From the NCBI GenBank assembly GCA_958295885.1, contig OY282380.1, positions 992,001 to 1,056,000 of the forward strand: 64,000 nt of DNA, in the 5' to 3' direction. The stretch is from Arenicellales bacterium. GTDB taxonomy: Bacteria; Pseudomonadota; Gammaproteobacteria; Arenicellales; JAJDZL01. Below, piece by piece: positions 1 to 8,534 of the stretch. The notes under the pieces are model-generated. The model was not told the origin of the DNA and ran no database searches. It was given only the letters and a program-made list of their open reading frames with translations. A program made the translations under genes and the position numbers. How positions within the stretch are numbered: position 1 is the stretch's first letter; each line of letters opens with the position of its first letter.

Positions 1-870
1 ACTGTGTACGCCGGTGACACGATTCATGTGTTCGGGTGGTTCAGGGGACGTCCTGCAGACAATGCCAGGCTGGTGATGACCTGCGAGGATGGTCGTACTG
101 TGACTCAGGAGGCGCCGATTTCGAAGGAGCACATGGACAGCGGGAAACCGCTCAGCAGTCTGCCCAGAATTGCATCCTATTCTCGACTGCAGACACTCGG
201 CGGGACTGAAGCTGCAAAGCTGGCGGAGCGCTATCAGCTGGTGACGGAACACACGAGCTGCGTACTGGCATACGAACGGGACGAGGATGAAAAATCATCG
301 GACATACCCGCTCTTCGCACCGTTCCCCAGGTGCTGGCTCATGGCTGGGGCGAAATTACCCACATTCGCGAAAGCAGTAACGTTGTTTACAGCGGCCGGA
401 TCGAGGCAGACCTGGCATTCGCAGGAAAAACTTTCGCAAGTTCTCAATTCATAGGGAAAAAAAGGCGTAATCGGATTGATTTATCCGACAGAATAATCAC
501 AACTCAATTCAGTCTTGATCCTTCAGCGTCTTATCCTGGGGAAGCGCCCAGCCGTTTCGAGAGGCTGATCGAAGGGCTCAATAACCGGTATTCGGACCGA
601 ACGGCCGCGCATCTGGATATTGGAAAAGTAGATCAGCTGACGGTCATCGGACTGGATAGGGAAACGCGAAATCGGCTGATGGAAATCGTGGACAAAGACT
701 GTACCGAAGCCAACTTGGTCGTCTGCTTCCTGACGCATCTGCTGAACAGCGAATTCGGCGATGGTCTGTCCCGTCATGCAAGGAGGATGATTCGCAAAGC
801 CAGCAGACAGCATGCGGTGCCAGAGGCAGCAATTGGCATAGTGACAGGACTAATTGATGGATGTTACTGA
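1..870 (+). CDS. C-terminal part of a VWA-domain protein (5' end outside window)
   Basis: An open frame enters from the left edge and ends at TGA 868-870, so the true start lies outside the window. The last 289 codons contain a stretch typical of the region after the von Willebrand A domain in bacterial VWA proteins: around residues 75-95 an A-K-L-A-E-R-Y-Q-L-V-T-E-H-T-S sequence, preceded by an R-L-Q-T-L-G segment. No MIDAS motif is visible here; it would lie upstream. The family is generally thought to mediate protein interactions, but the partner cannot be told from this fragment. No neighbouring gene shares an operon with it. The family call is fairly firm; the specific role is unknown. 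Confidence 0.6.
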   Translation, partial: TVYAGDTIHVFGWFRGRPADNARLVMTCEDGRTVTQEAPISKEHMDSGKPLSSLPRIASYSRLQTLGGTEAAKLAERYQLVTEHTSCVLAYERDEDEKSSDIPALRTVPQVLAHGWGEITHIRESSNVVYSGRIEADLAFAGKTFASSQFIGKKRRNRIDLSDRIITTQFSLDPSASYPGEAPSRFERLIEGLNNRYSDRTAAHLDIGKVDQLTVIGLDRETRNRLMEIVDKDCTEANLVVCFLTHLLNSEFGDGLSRHARRMIRKASRQHAVPEAAIGIVTGLIDGCY

Positions 871-1100
871 TTTTGAGCCAAGTCAGATGGGAATGGGTTT
901 TCCGTCTAAATCCTCTTCGATCAATTCAGTCCCAACGAAATTTGACGTTACCTAGTTGACATAATGGGAAAACAAGTTGCTCAACTACACAATACTGCGC
1001 CTTAAGCAAGGCCTCTCGAATCGTCTGTGGTGAATGGCGCTGCTGCAGTTGTTAATACAGTTCACCACATAAATCATGAATCCCCAGCGACACCGTGATG

Positions 1101-1194
1101 ATATGGAATCTCACACCTCCAGAAACAGAGTTTAAAATTGGAGTTTGAACAACTATGGACTTAAGACTCAATCTAGAGAGGTGAGATTCCATAT
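1101..1194. repeat. Short MITE-like inverted repeat
   Basis: A 14-bp sequence ATATGGAATCTCAC at 1101-1114 returns as its exact reverse complement at 1181-1194, enclosing a 94-bp unit. The three bases ATG lie directly outside both ends, which would fit a 3-bp target duplication. No open frame lies inside. It may be a miniature transposable element or two ends of a collapsed insertion sequence. The rest of 871-1333 shows nothing that can be supported. Confidence 0.45.
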
Positions 1195-1333
1195 ATGTTC
1201 AACGAAGCCGTTCATCGCCGCAAGCGCAATATCAGTTGCAAACTGAATGTCTGTTTGGCGGAACGTAACTACCATCTCTACTCAATGCCCGGCAGCTTCG
1301 ACCGCTCCGGTGTGATCAAACACGTACAATACA

Positions 1334-1972
1334 TCAATATTCTGGATTTGCGATCCACGGTTCGTAAACAAGCTGCACGCTGGGACGGCGCACAACGACG
1401 TCCGCGATGCGCTTGACGTTGGTAAATTCAGCAATAGACGGATGTCCCTTAGCCGATCGCAGCCAAGTGGTTAACATGAACAGATAAATGTCGGCCACGC
1501 TGAATCGATCGCCAAGCACCCATTGGTTATCTCCGATTTGATCGTTAATTACACTCCAGGTCTCCCTTAGACGCCGAATTCCGCGCTGCTGTGCACTTGG
1601 CTCATCCGCCGGTGTGTCGACAAAACGGTCCGGGTAATAGGTCAATTGATACGCATTCTGAACGGAATTAGAGAAATAGACGAGCGTCTGCAAATAGAGC
1701 GCACGAGCCGGATCATCAACAGCCGGGGCTAACCGCGCATCGGGATGCCGATCGCATAAATACACAGCGATCGCGGCGCATTCGTACATTGCATCACCTT
1801 CCCATAGCAGAACCGGCACCCATCCGTTGGGATTGATTGCCAGCTGCTCAGGTGGACGGGGTTCATCCATATCGATCGAAGTCTGGATTAATTCATAGGG
1901 CGCACCAATCTCCTCCAGTATGACTCTCACACCCATGGATGCGCTTTTAAGCGCATAGAATAGTTTGTACAT
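1334..1972 (-). CDS. Glutathione S-transferase family protein
   Basis: A 212-residue protein starting at the ATG that gives M-Y-K-L-F-Y. An earlier in-frame ATG at 2020 adds 16 residues unlike the family. Residues 1-80 form a thioredoxin-like domain with the N-P-N-G-W-V-P-V-L loop holding the cis-proline, followed by the E-C-A-A-I (Glu-Ser-like) glutathione contact. The C-terminal part is helical, with W-V-L-G-D-R-F-S-V-A-D-I-Y, the usual GST N-capping box. The family conjugates or reduces substrates with glutathione in the cytoplasm; the substrate is unknown. It lies in the same direction as the CitE-like lyase and GcvT-like genes upstream, 190 bp after the lyase, and may belong to the same catabolic cluster. 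Confidence 0.85.
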   Translation of the reverse strand: MYKLFYALKSASMGVRVILEEIGAPYELIQTSIDMDEPRPPEQLAINPNGWVPVLLWEGDAMYECAAIAVYLCDRHPDARLAPAVDDPARALYLQTLVYFSNSVQNAYQLTYYPDRFVDTPADEPSAQQRGIRRLRETWSVINDQIGDNQWVLGDRFSVADIYLFMLTTWLRSAKGHPSIAEFTNVKRIADVVVRRPSVQLVYEPWIANPEY

Positions 1973-2161
1973 CTTTGCAAAATCCTGCAAGTAAAGGGGT
2001 TGGCATGACGGCTTTTTCAACTTCTTTTAACCATGCACCGATCAACCGTGCATAAGTCCTCAGTCGGTCTGTTTCGCTGGCGCCGACAGTGCAATTCAAC
2101 CTAAGCTGAAAGATATGCGCAGGCTACGCCAGCTGACGCAGCCGCATGGTGCGACACTCCT

Positions 2162-3022
2162 TCATTCACCCTCCATCCGATTGACGATTGAAACAATACG
2201 GTACATTTCGCGCAAAACCGGTTTTTCGATCAGCTTGCCGTCGATCACGACGAGACCGGTGTCAGCGGCTTCGAACTCAGCAATGATCCGTCGTGCTCGG
2301 GCGATCTGATCTTCAGTCGGTGTGAATACCTCGTTCAATGCAGCGATCTGCCTCGGATGAATCGAGCCCTTTCCTGCAAATCCCAGATCTCGAGCCTGTT
2401 CTGCCTCGACGCGCATGCCCTCGGGGTCGTCCAAATCAAGATAAGGCACATCAATCACATCCAAGCCGGCGCTGGCCGCGGCATGCACCACGCGAGAGCG
2501 CGCGTATAAAAGCGGCTCCCATGCGTTCTTGCAGCGCAGCTCGGCTGCCATATCAACGCCGCCGAAGAACATCGCTTCAATCCGCTCGGAGCAGTGCGCA
2601 ATGTCGTAGGCAGATTCCAATCCTTCATTTGTTTCAATAATAACATGCAAAGAAGTGCTGTGACCTGCTTCAGTCAACAGACCATCTAGCTGCACCACCT
2701 CATCGGGTGTGCGAACTTTTGGCATCATCAGCGCTGGCGGTGGCGTTTCACTGGTCAGAATCGCTTGTACGTCCTCGATCCCGAAGCGTTCTCGCATCGA
2801 GTTAATTCGAACAATCCTCTCCACGCCGTCGTCGGCCTGAGGATGAAGGAAAAGCGCAAGCGCTCTCCTTCGCGCTTCGATTTTATCCTTCGGAGCAATG
2901 CCGTCTTCCAGTTCGACACAGACAATGTCCGCCCCGGACGCCAGCGCCTTGGGGTACATATCCGGCCGCAAGCCGGGCGTGAAGATAAACGATCGGCGCG
3001 GTCGTGGTTTCCGTTCCGCCAT
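2162..3022 (-). CDS. HpcH/HpaI-CitE family CoA-ester lyase
   Basis: A 286-residue TIM-barrel lyase of the CitE/malyl-CoA lyase type. Visible motifs are R-S-F-I-F-T-P-G near residue 10, V-E-L-E-D-G near 36, the metal-binding glutamate in I-I-E-T-N-E-G-L, the aspartate of G-G-V-D-M-A-A-E-L, and the late G-K-G-S-I-H-P-R-Q-I that closes the active site. The family cleaves or forms 3-hydroxyacyl-CoA esters such as malyl-CoA, beta-methylmalyl-CoA or citramalyl-CoA with Mg2+. Lack of citD and citF neighbours argues against citrate lyase. It sits just downstream of the GcvT-like gene and probably works with it. The exact substrate cannot be read. Confidence 0.85.
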   Translation of the reverse strand: MAERKPRPRRSFIFTPGLRPDMYPKALASGADIVCVELEDGIAPKDKIEARRRALALFLHPQADDGVERIVRINSMRERFGIEDVQAILTSETPPPALMMPKVRTPDEVVQLDGLLTEAGHSTSLHVIIETNEGLESAYDIAHCSERIEAMFFGGVDMAAELRCKNAWEPLLYARSRVVHAAASAGLDVIDVPYLDLDDPEGMRVEAEQARDLGFAGKGSIHPRQIAALNEVFTPTEDQIARARRIIAEFEAADTGLVVIDGKLIEKPVLREMYRIVSIVNRMEGE

Positions 3023-3153
3023 TTCGCTAAGTCGCTCCGACCTGTGTGTTTTGATCAGATGATTTCATCCGTGGCTGATCCATGGATTTATCTCGTAACT
3101 GAATCATTTCGGCCCGCCAATATGCTGTCTCATGCAAATTCGTAGGAACCAGT

Positions 3154-4338
3154 TCATTCCTTTTCTGGGCGCTTTGGTATGGATCGATCCACACCACGGG
3201 CAATTTTCTTTTCGCGGTCAAAAAATGGCAGATCGACAATATGGACTTCATGCATGCTGCCATCCGGCAAGCGCATCGACAAAGTTCGCCCAATCCATTC
3301 TCCCGGCGCGCTGAACCGGACATACCCGACCCCAAGGCACAGAGTAGGTGATGGAACGCCCGCAGTGACGCGGCCAACGATCCTGCCGCCGTCTGTCACA
3401 GCGCTGCCGGCAGCAGGAGTATCGGTTGAACAGGTCAAGCCAAAGAGGCACGACCTAGTATCCTTGCCAACCAAAGCGGCTCGCCCGATGAAATCGCCCT
3501 TATTCATGTCGATAAACGACGCAAGCCCAGCCTCGAACGGCGTAATGGTGGTATCCATGTCGGTCAAGTTTCCCAGAATGCCTCCCTCGATACGTCGGAT
3601 GGTCAAAGCGCGGGTTGATGAGAATTCCATCCCGTGGGATTCACCGCAGTCCATAAGGTGATCCCACAGCGCCAGGTGGTCAGTCGTGGCACCGTTACAG
3701 TAGATCTCGTAGCCCAGTTCATTGGTGAAGCCAGTGCGCGAGACATAGAGGTTCTGACCGCCGATATTAAAGTAGCCAGACTTGTAGTACTTCATGGTGT
3801 CGTCGATTGCGCCGTCCGAAGATGAGTTCATGACCGCCATCGACGCAGGTCCCTGGATCTGAATGACGCGTGAACGGGGGTCAGTTATTTTAACGTCGAA
3901 ACCACCACTGTTAGCCATCAGCCATGCCTCAAACGGACCGTCAGCCTGAACATACCAGAACCGATTCTCACCTAATCTGAAAACCACGCCATCCATGAAG
4001 ATACCGCCATGCGGCGTACAGGCGATGGCGTAATACCCGCGCCCTTCAGTCATTGCAGCCACGTTGCGAGATAGCACCCTGTCAAGGAACGGCACGGCAT
4101 CCGGCCCCTCTATATTGATTGGTTTCTCAGGCACATCAAAAATCAGCGCCTTCTGGCGCAGACACCAGTATTTTTCGATCCAGTCCTCTCCCATGAATAT
4201 GGGGAAATAGCGACCCGCATAAACACCGCGCACCATGTTTGGACTGCCGGTGCGTTCAATAAACGGCGATTCCTCGAATCGGCGTGCACTGATTGCCACC
4301 GTATTTGTCAGGTCTGACGCTTCCTGCAGGTTGTTCAT
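3154..4338 (-). CDS. GcvT superfamily folate-dependent methyltransferase, DmdA-like
   Basis: A 394-residue protein of the glycine-cleavage T / DMSP demethylase superfamily. It begins with an S-A-R-R-F-E-E-S-P-F-I-E-R segment as in DmdA-type proteins. It has I-E-G-P-D-A for the folate-domain entry, I-Q-I-Q-G-P-A-S, S-R-T-G-F-T-N-E-L-G-Y-E-I-Y, and the C-terminal G-R-V-T-A-G-V-P-S-P-T-L barrel motif. Family members move a one-carbon group from an amine or sulfonium compound to tetrahydrofolate. Whether this one acts on DMSP, glycine betaine derivatives or sarcosine is unknown, and no other gcv genes are present. Its ATG overlaps the end of an oxidoreductase fragment upstream. The pairing with a CoA-ester lyase suggests a small catabolic module. 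Confidence 0.8.
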   Translation of the reverse strand: MNNLQEASDLTNTVAISARRFEESPFIERTGSPNMVRGVYAGRYFPIFMGEDWIEKYWCLRQKALIFDVPEKPINIEGPDAVPFLDRVLSRNVAAMTEGRGYYAIACTPHGGIFMDGVVFRLGENRFWYVQADGPFEAWLMANSGGFDVKITDPRSRVIQIQGPASMAVMNSSSDGAIDDTMKYYKSGYFNIGGQNLYVSRTGFTNELGYEIYCNGATTDHLALWDHLMDCGESHGMEFSSTRALTIRRIEGGILGNLTDMDTTITPFEAGLASFIDMNKGDFIGRAALVGKDTRSCLFGLTCSTDTPAAGSAVTDGGRIVGRVTAGVPSPTLCLGVGYVRFSAPGEWIGRTLSMRLPDGSMHEVHIVDLPFFDREKKIARGVDRSIPKRPEKE

Positions 4339-4640
4339 GTATTGTCCTCGCGAAAAGTTTGAGTCTCGGGGCGGATAACGACAGGGGGTTGGTGAGCGGT
4401 GACGGGCAGCAACGCCCTTTCGCAGCGCTCTACCTCAATCAGGTAGTAGTGAGCGCTTGGCCACTGTCCAAGCCTAGAAGTGCCCTTGTCGCGCGTCAGC
4501 ATGTTGGGATTGCCGCGCTTACACAAGGAACCCGGCTCCGCTGGGTTTTCAGGATCATACCAGGCACCAGTGCTCAACTGCACCACGCCGAGACGGATTG
4601 CCGCATCAATCACGCTAGTCTTACCTCGAATTGGCAGAGA
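4335..4640 (-). pseudogene. C-terminal remnant of a BisC/TorZ-type molybdopterin oxidoreductase
   Basis: About 100 codons match the molybdopterin-dinucleotide-binding tail of TMAO/DMSO/biotin sulfoxide reductases: V-V-Q-L-S-T-G-A-W-Y-D-P, then G-N-P-N-M-L-T-R-D-K-G-T-S-R-L-G-Q, P-S-A-H, and an E-V-E-R near the end. Everything upstream of this domain, about 650 residues in an intact enzyme, is missing; the preceding sequence belongs to an ABC transporter remnant. The frame ends at TGA overlapping the ATG of the GcvT-like gene. This is the stump of a lost Mo enzyme, which matters because molybdate/tungstate cofactor genes remain intact 15 kb away. Confidence 0.75.
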
Positions 4641-4671
4641 CGTGAAAATTTGAGATTTCCTCTTTGACGAG

Positions 4672-4893
4672 TCACAATATATTGCCAAGAAATTCCTGAG
4701 TTCTCTTTTTCTGCGGCTTGTTGATCAGGTCTCTGGCGGCGCCAATTTCGTGAATGACACCCTCGTGAAAAAATGCAACGCGATCAGCCACTTCCCTTGC
4801 AAACGGCATTTCATGTGTAACTGCAATCATCGTCATCCCGTCTTTCGCCAGCATTCTCAAGGTATCAAGCACTTCCCCTACAGTCCTCATAGG
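4672..4893 (-). pseudogene. C-terminal remnant of an amino-acid ABC transporter ATPase (GlnQ-like)
   Basis: About 70 codons correspond to the end of a polar amino-acid transporter ATPase: V-G-E-V-L-D-T-L, then M-T-M-I-A-V-T-H-E-M-P-F-A-R-E-V-A-D-R-V, the H-loop region, and a typical ending with E-F-L-G-N-I-L. Walker A, the signature motif and Walker B are absent. Directly upstream, in another frame, comes the N-terminal half of a substrate-binding protein, so the intervening operon has been removed. It cannot be functional. Confidence 0.85.
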
Positions 4894-5302
4894 CATTGAT
4901 GGACATGTTGTCTGCTGCGACTGCGACACCCACTTCCCAGATCTAATAGGGAATGGAGAAACCAACGGATTTAGCTCTTTCGAGCGAATTGGTTGCAGAG
5001 GCGACGCCCACATCGACACGACCTGAAAGAATAGCCGGAATGCGGTCCGGAGCAGGTGTCTCGACGATAACTGCCTCAACTCCCAAAGCAACGGCCATGT
5101 CATTGCAGAATTCAACATCATAACCAATAGGGTTGTTGTCATTGTCGCGCATTCCCACCGGAGGCACATCAAACATGATTCCACACCTGATTTTTCCGTC
5201 AGAGAGAATATCGTCCAGCTTGTCTGCACTGGCGTTCATCGTCAGGAAGAAAGCACCACTGAGTGCGATCAGGATGCATTGCAAAATGCGGTTTGATTTC
5301 AT
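4893..5302 (-). pseudogene. N-terminal remnant of an amino-acid ABC substrate-binding protein
   Basis: The start is ATG 5302 with an AAGGAG ribosome site six bases upstream. A signal peptide (M-K-S-N-R-I followed by a hydrophobic stretch ending A-S-A) leads into a family-3 solute-binding domain with G-K-I-R-C-G-I, P-P-V-G-M-R-D and G-Y-D-V-E-F-C-N-D-M-A. After F-S-I-P-Y an in-frame TAG at 4943-4945 interrupts it. Recognisable sequence (V-G-V-A-V-A-A-D-N-M-S-I-N-A-Y) continues to about 4893, where it meets the ATPase remnant out of frame. So the gene has both a nonsense mutation and a large deletion that joined it to the last gene of its own operon. Confidence 0.85.
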
Positions 5303-5534
5303 GTTTGTCTCCTTCGTCCATGTTCTCATTATTTTTATAAACAGTCAGTTGTTTTCTGACAGAACGCCTGCACCAGTTTTCGTAAAGAATTAGTGCAGAA
5401 GTTTCAAGTCAGTATCGGGTTTCATTATTATAGGGAGAATATTTATCCATTGAAGCTTACGACCATTTCCGAATCTCAGGTAAAGAATCTTCGTAAATGG
5501 GGCAAAACTGATGGAAGGGCGAAGCCTCGGAGAA

Positions 5535-6351
5535 CCGGATCAAGGTATTACGCAGTGACTTCGGCAACGCACAGCTGACATGTGGCGATTTTGGCATCAA
5601 TGCGGCGAATTTCAAGCTGTGTGCGTCAGTCTGCAAGCTGTTGGCGCTGTTGCGGATGCATCGAAAAGACCTGATCGAATTGCCGCCGCCCCGCTCCAGC
5701 CGTAAAGGCAAAGCTCGTCCCAAGCCCCGCACCGACCTGCCGCAGACCGATTGGCCGACGAACCTGACCGAGCTGCCCGCAACTCTGCCTGAAGTTTGAC
5801 CGCTGAAGTTCGAGATGATCCAAGCCGAGCCACGCTCGCCGATCTGGAATACGTTCATCGAACGTTATCACCATCTCAGTTACAGCCCGCTGCCCGGTGC
5901 GCAGATGCGTTATCTGGTGCAAAGCGCAAACGGCGAACCGCTGTCGCTGCTCGGCTTCGGCGCCGCCTGGAAAACCGCACCGCGCGATCGGTTCATCGGC
6001 TGGTCGCAAGAATGTCGGCAGCGCAACCTGCCGATGGCAGTCAACAACGCACGCTTTCTGATCCTGCCCTGGATCCGCATTCCAAATCTGGCTTTACATT
6101 TTCTCTCATGCTGCCAGCGACGTTTGTCCGAGGACTGGCAGCAGCGTTATGCCATCCGTCCGGTACTGCTCGAGACCTTCTGCGAGACTCCCCGTTTCCG
6201 CGGCACCTGCTATCAGGTGGTCAATCGGATTCGAGTCGGTTAGACCCAGGGATGCGGTAAACTGGATGTGCGAAAAGAGTATGCGCTGCCGATCAAGGAC
6301 ATCTGGCTCAGACCGCTGCAACGAAACCGGAAGGCGGTCTTGAATGCATGA
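5535..6351 (+). pseudogene. DruA/DUF4338-family pseudogene (first copy)
   Basis: This frame matches the DruA-family protein encoded at 43656-44507 along most of its length. Matches include L-L-R-M-H-R-K-D-L-I-E-L-P-P-P, then W-N-T-F-I-E-R-Y-H-H-L-S-Y, L-P-G-A-Q, A-W-K-T-A-P-R-D, F-L-I-L-P-W-I, P-V-L-L-E-T-F, G-T-C-Y and the closing L-P-I-K-D-I-W-L. It is broken by an in-frame TGA at 5797-5799 and a TAG at 6241-6243, and its N-terminal region is unrecognisable. The family (PF14236, from memory) includes DruA of the Druantia phage-defence system but is also common as lone multicopy genes. No intact transposase adjoins this copy. It shows the family has spread more than once in this genome. Confidence 0.8.
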
Positions 6352-6644
6352 ATTCATCCAAACCGTTCAGCCTAGCCCAGACCGCCCGCCCTGCAAAACT
6401 CGATCCAAGTAAAATACGGCCTAGACCGCGTCGGTTCGTCGCAAGCTGACGATGACCCGCCATTTAATTTTCGAAATGGAGCTGCCCTGAAGATTGAATT
6501 TCAATCAACGCGGGTCTGAGAAAACACATCAATCGCGGCAGAAGTGAATGCTTACATGTGATTTCAGTTTTGGACTGATTATTGCAAGGAAACGTAAGTT
6601 ATTGTTATTGCACTTGTACTTTACAGCCGTTTTTGATATAAAAA

Positions 6645-6848
6645 TTGGCTGTGAAACTCACGGTCGACATCCTCATTGAGCTGCTGCGCCAGTACTTCGG
6701 ACAAATTCCACACCCTCGTAACGGCGCCAATACCCGTTACCGCCTCAAAGACATCGGCATGGCTGCGTTTTCCATGCTCTTCATGCATTCACCGTCGTTC
6801 CTAGATCACCAGCAATGCTTTCACGAAGTCCACAGCCGCAACGCCTGA
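6645..6848 (+). pseudogene. N-terminal fragment of a DDE transposase (ISNCY-like)
   Basis: A 67-residue frame resembles the beginning of a widespread transposase: H-P-R-N-G-A-N-T-R-Y, then D-I-G-M-A-A-F-S-M-L-F-M-H-S-P-S-F-L-D-H-Q. It stops after the first helical region and no catalytic residues follow. The preceding 6352-6644 has no gene. The following 6849-7312 has no supported gene, only short GC-rich inverted stretches near 7110-7270. Confidence 0.55.
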
Positions 6849-7312
6849 ATTTGGGCGGTTTTGGGGTTTAAGCTATTAAGCTTGATGTAGCCTAAGCATA
6901 TGTCGGTAAATTGTTTGAAAAGTATCGAATGCCTCCAGTAACGCAAGTTAGAATAGATTCCTCTTTTATCAGAATTTCACTTGACTATTTCAGTCGTATC
7001 AATCTCGTCACTTACAAAACACTCATTGCGGTCAACAGACTGACGCCTACCTGCGAAAAGCCGATAATTGAAATACTTTTTGAATATTCCCAATCAGCCG
7101 TGAGATTGCGGATTGGGCGCAGGTCCACAGGCGAGGTGGTGAGAACCCACCCAAAAACCGTGGGATGGAACAGCATCTTGCGAATACAGCCCAGAATTGG
7201 GCAAAGCCCGGTGGCCGGGCAAATCAACCGGGCTACTAGTTCAAGAATTTCACCCGTGGGGATGCAGATCCTTAGAGTGGGGCAACGCCCTCAGACTACT
7301 GAGGAAGTAACT

Positions 7313-7547
7313 ATGTCTTTTGATACTTTAAGTGCATCGGGCTGTGGTGGAAGAAGCCTAGGCTGAGGCGGTGGCGATGGAGCTCAAATCGTCGCAGGGA
7401 GATTTGGCAACGAAAACCGATATCAACTCGCTTAAAATCGAGCTTAATTCGGACATTCAACGCCTTGAGGACAAGATCAACAACCTGAGATGGACGTTGA
7501 CCGTGGTGGCAGGCATTGTTCTTACCCTGATAAAATTCCTGCCCTAA
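7313..7547 (+). pseudogene. Broken small coiled-coil membrane protein (DUF1640-like)
   Basis: ATG 7313 begins M-S-F-D-T-L, the usual opening of short DUF1640-type proteins. After about 12 codons the matching sequence moves to the +1 frame, which itself contains a TAG inside an E-E-A-x-A-E-A repeat. From there it reads a heptad-patterned coiled coil (T-D-I-N-S-L-K-I-E-L, then R-L-E-D-K-I-N-N-L) and one C-terminal hydrophobic helix ending K-F-L-P at TAA 7545-7547. These proteins are often found scattered near mobile DNA; their role is not settled. The frameshift and nonsense codon make this copy a pseudogene. Confidence 0.6.
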
Positions 7548-7889
7548 ATTCGGCTAAAACGGGCGCCAACCCAGATCAGCAGCTACTCGTTCGGGCATCA
7601 CCTAAAACCACAGGTTCTTGTGGTTTATTCATTTCAGCGGCTTCATGCGCCGCTTCACCCGTTTCGGGTATTTCGATCTCCGGACGGGGCAGGACATCTT
7701 CGAGTCACGTCTTTCTTGGTGGAATCACATGAAAGAAACAACACTTAGGTTTTGGAGTTCATAATCGCATTAATTTTCTAAGTTAAAGGAGCGGGGTTAT
7801 GTTCCAGTGGTATGATTTCGGGGTCAAGTTGGAGACTGCTTTGGAAAAATTGTTCAAGTTTTCGGTTCAAGGTGCAGATCAACTGCTTG

Positions 7890-8050
7890 ACAGCGTCATC
7901 GGGCAGAGTGTTCGGCTGCCACCAGCCCCAAGGTCACCACGTGCTGTCCGAGTACGGTCCGCCTCCGGCTGTGATCATAGTGCGCCGAAACGCCTGCCAT
8001 CTTCTTGCCGCGAAGACTTTGAATGTTTTCGTCGATCACAAAGGCCCACA
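7890..8050 (-). pseudogene. Internal fragment of a DDE transposase
   Basis: On the minus strand this region reads F-V-I-D-E-N-I-Q-S-L-R-G-K-K-M, followed by G-V-S-A-H-Y-D-H-S and V-L-G-Q-H-V-V-T. This is the layout of the first catalytic-aspartate block of several IS4-like transposases (V-I-D-D, a G-K motif, then Y-D-H). Stops lie on either side, and no other transposase domain is visible nearby. The family assignment is uncertain. Confidence 0.4.
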
Positions 8051-8157
8051 ACTACGAGTGCTGAAAACAACAGCACTGATAGACCGCTCAAGCCACCCGG
8101 CAGTTCAGACCGCGCCAGTTGATATCTTCACACTTGAAAAATTCAGTTATGTATTCA

Positions 8158-8205
8158 CACCCCCGCCCATCAAACCGGACGCGTGAACTTTCCGATAGAA
8201 GCATG
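8158..8205 (-). mobile_element. Domain V-like remnant of a group II intron
   Basis: The minus strand carries CACGCGTCCGGTTTGATGGG followed by a G run. This nearly matches the 3' half of domain V of the intact intron at 46958-46992, including the CCGGTTT strand that closes the hairpin. The 5' half has decayed. No reverse transcriptase frame is recognisable upstream. The rest of 7548-8534 holds only transposase scraps and no gene that can be supported. Confidence 0.5.
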
Positions 8206-8534
8206 CCTTCAAGCATGGCGATCGTCTCATTCTCGACACCAAGTATGTCAGACCTTGCTTCACATGCAGCTTATCGTCAGAAAAAATGTACGTATTTTCC
8301 TGTCGTCACTCAGCACTTCTGACAAAGCCGATGTCGTGAGCCTCGCCGCGCATGTTAACTCATGTGACGATAGGCGGCGCTATCCTCATTTTTGAAGTTC
8401 CAGTTGCTCGAAATTTTAAAATGAGCATTCCACGAGAAGCACTCCAACCTGCGAATTACAACGAAACTATCGCCTGCGACCCATATAATAGGAACTGTGC
8501 ACTTTGGTGATATAGTGAAAAATATGAAGCACGA

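Noticed and set aside
1195..1416. Plus-strand frame directly after the 94-bp inverted repeat
   Set aside because: It runs antisense into the end of the GST gene and shows no domain; probably chance, though it might be a transposase scrap.
5393..5578. Small plus-strand frame upstream of the DruA pseudogene
   Set aside because: The residues do not match any known family and the frame shifts relative to the recognisable DruA-like sequence.
6400..6430. IS66-type terminal repeat (GTAAAATACGGCC) beside the DruA pseudogene
   Set aside because: It reads inward in the wrong direction to be the right end of that copy and lacks a partner; treated as a coincidence.
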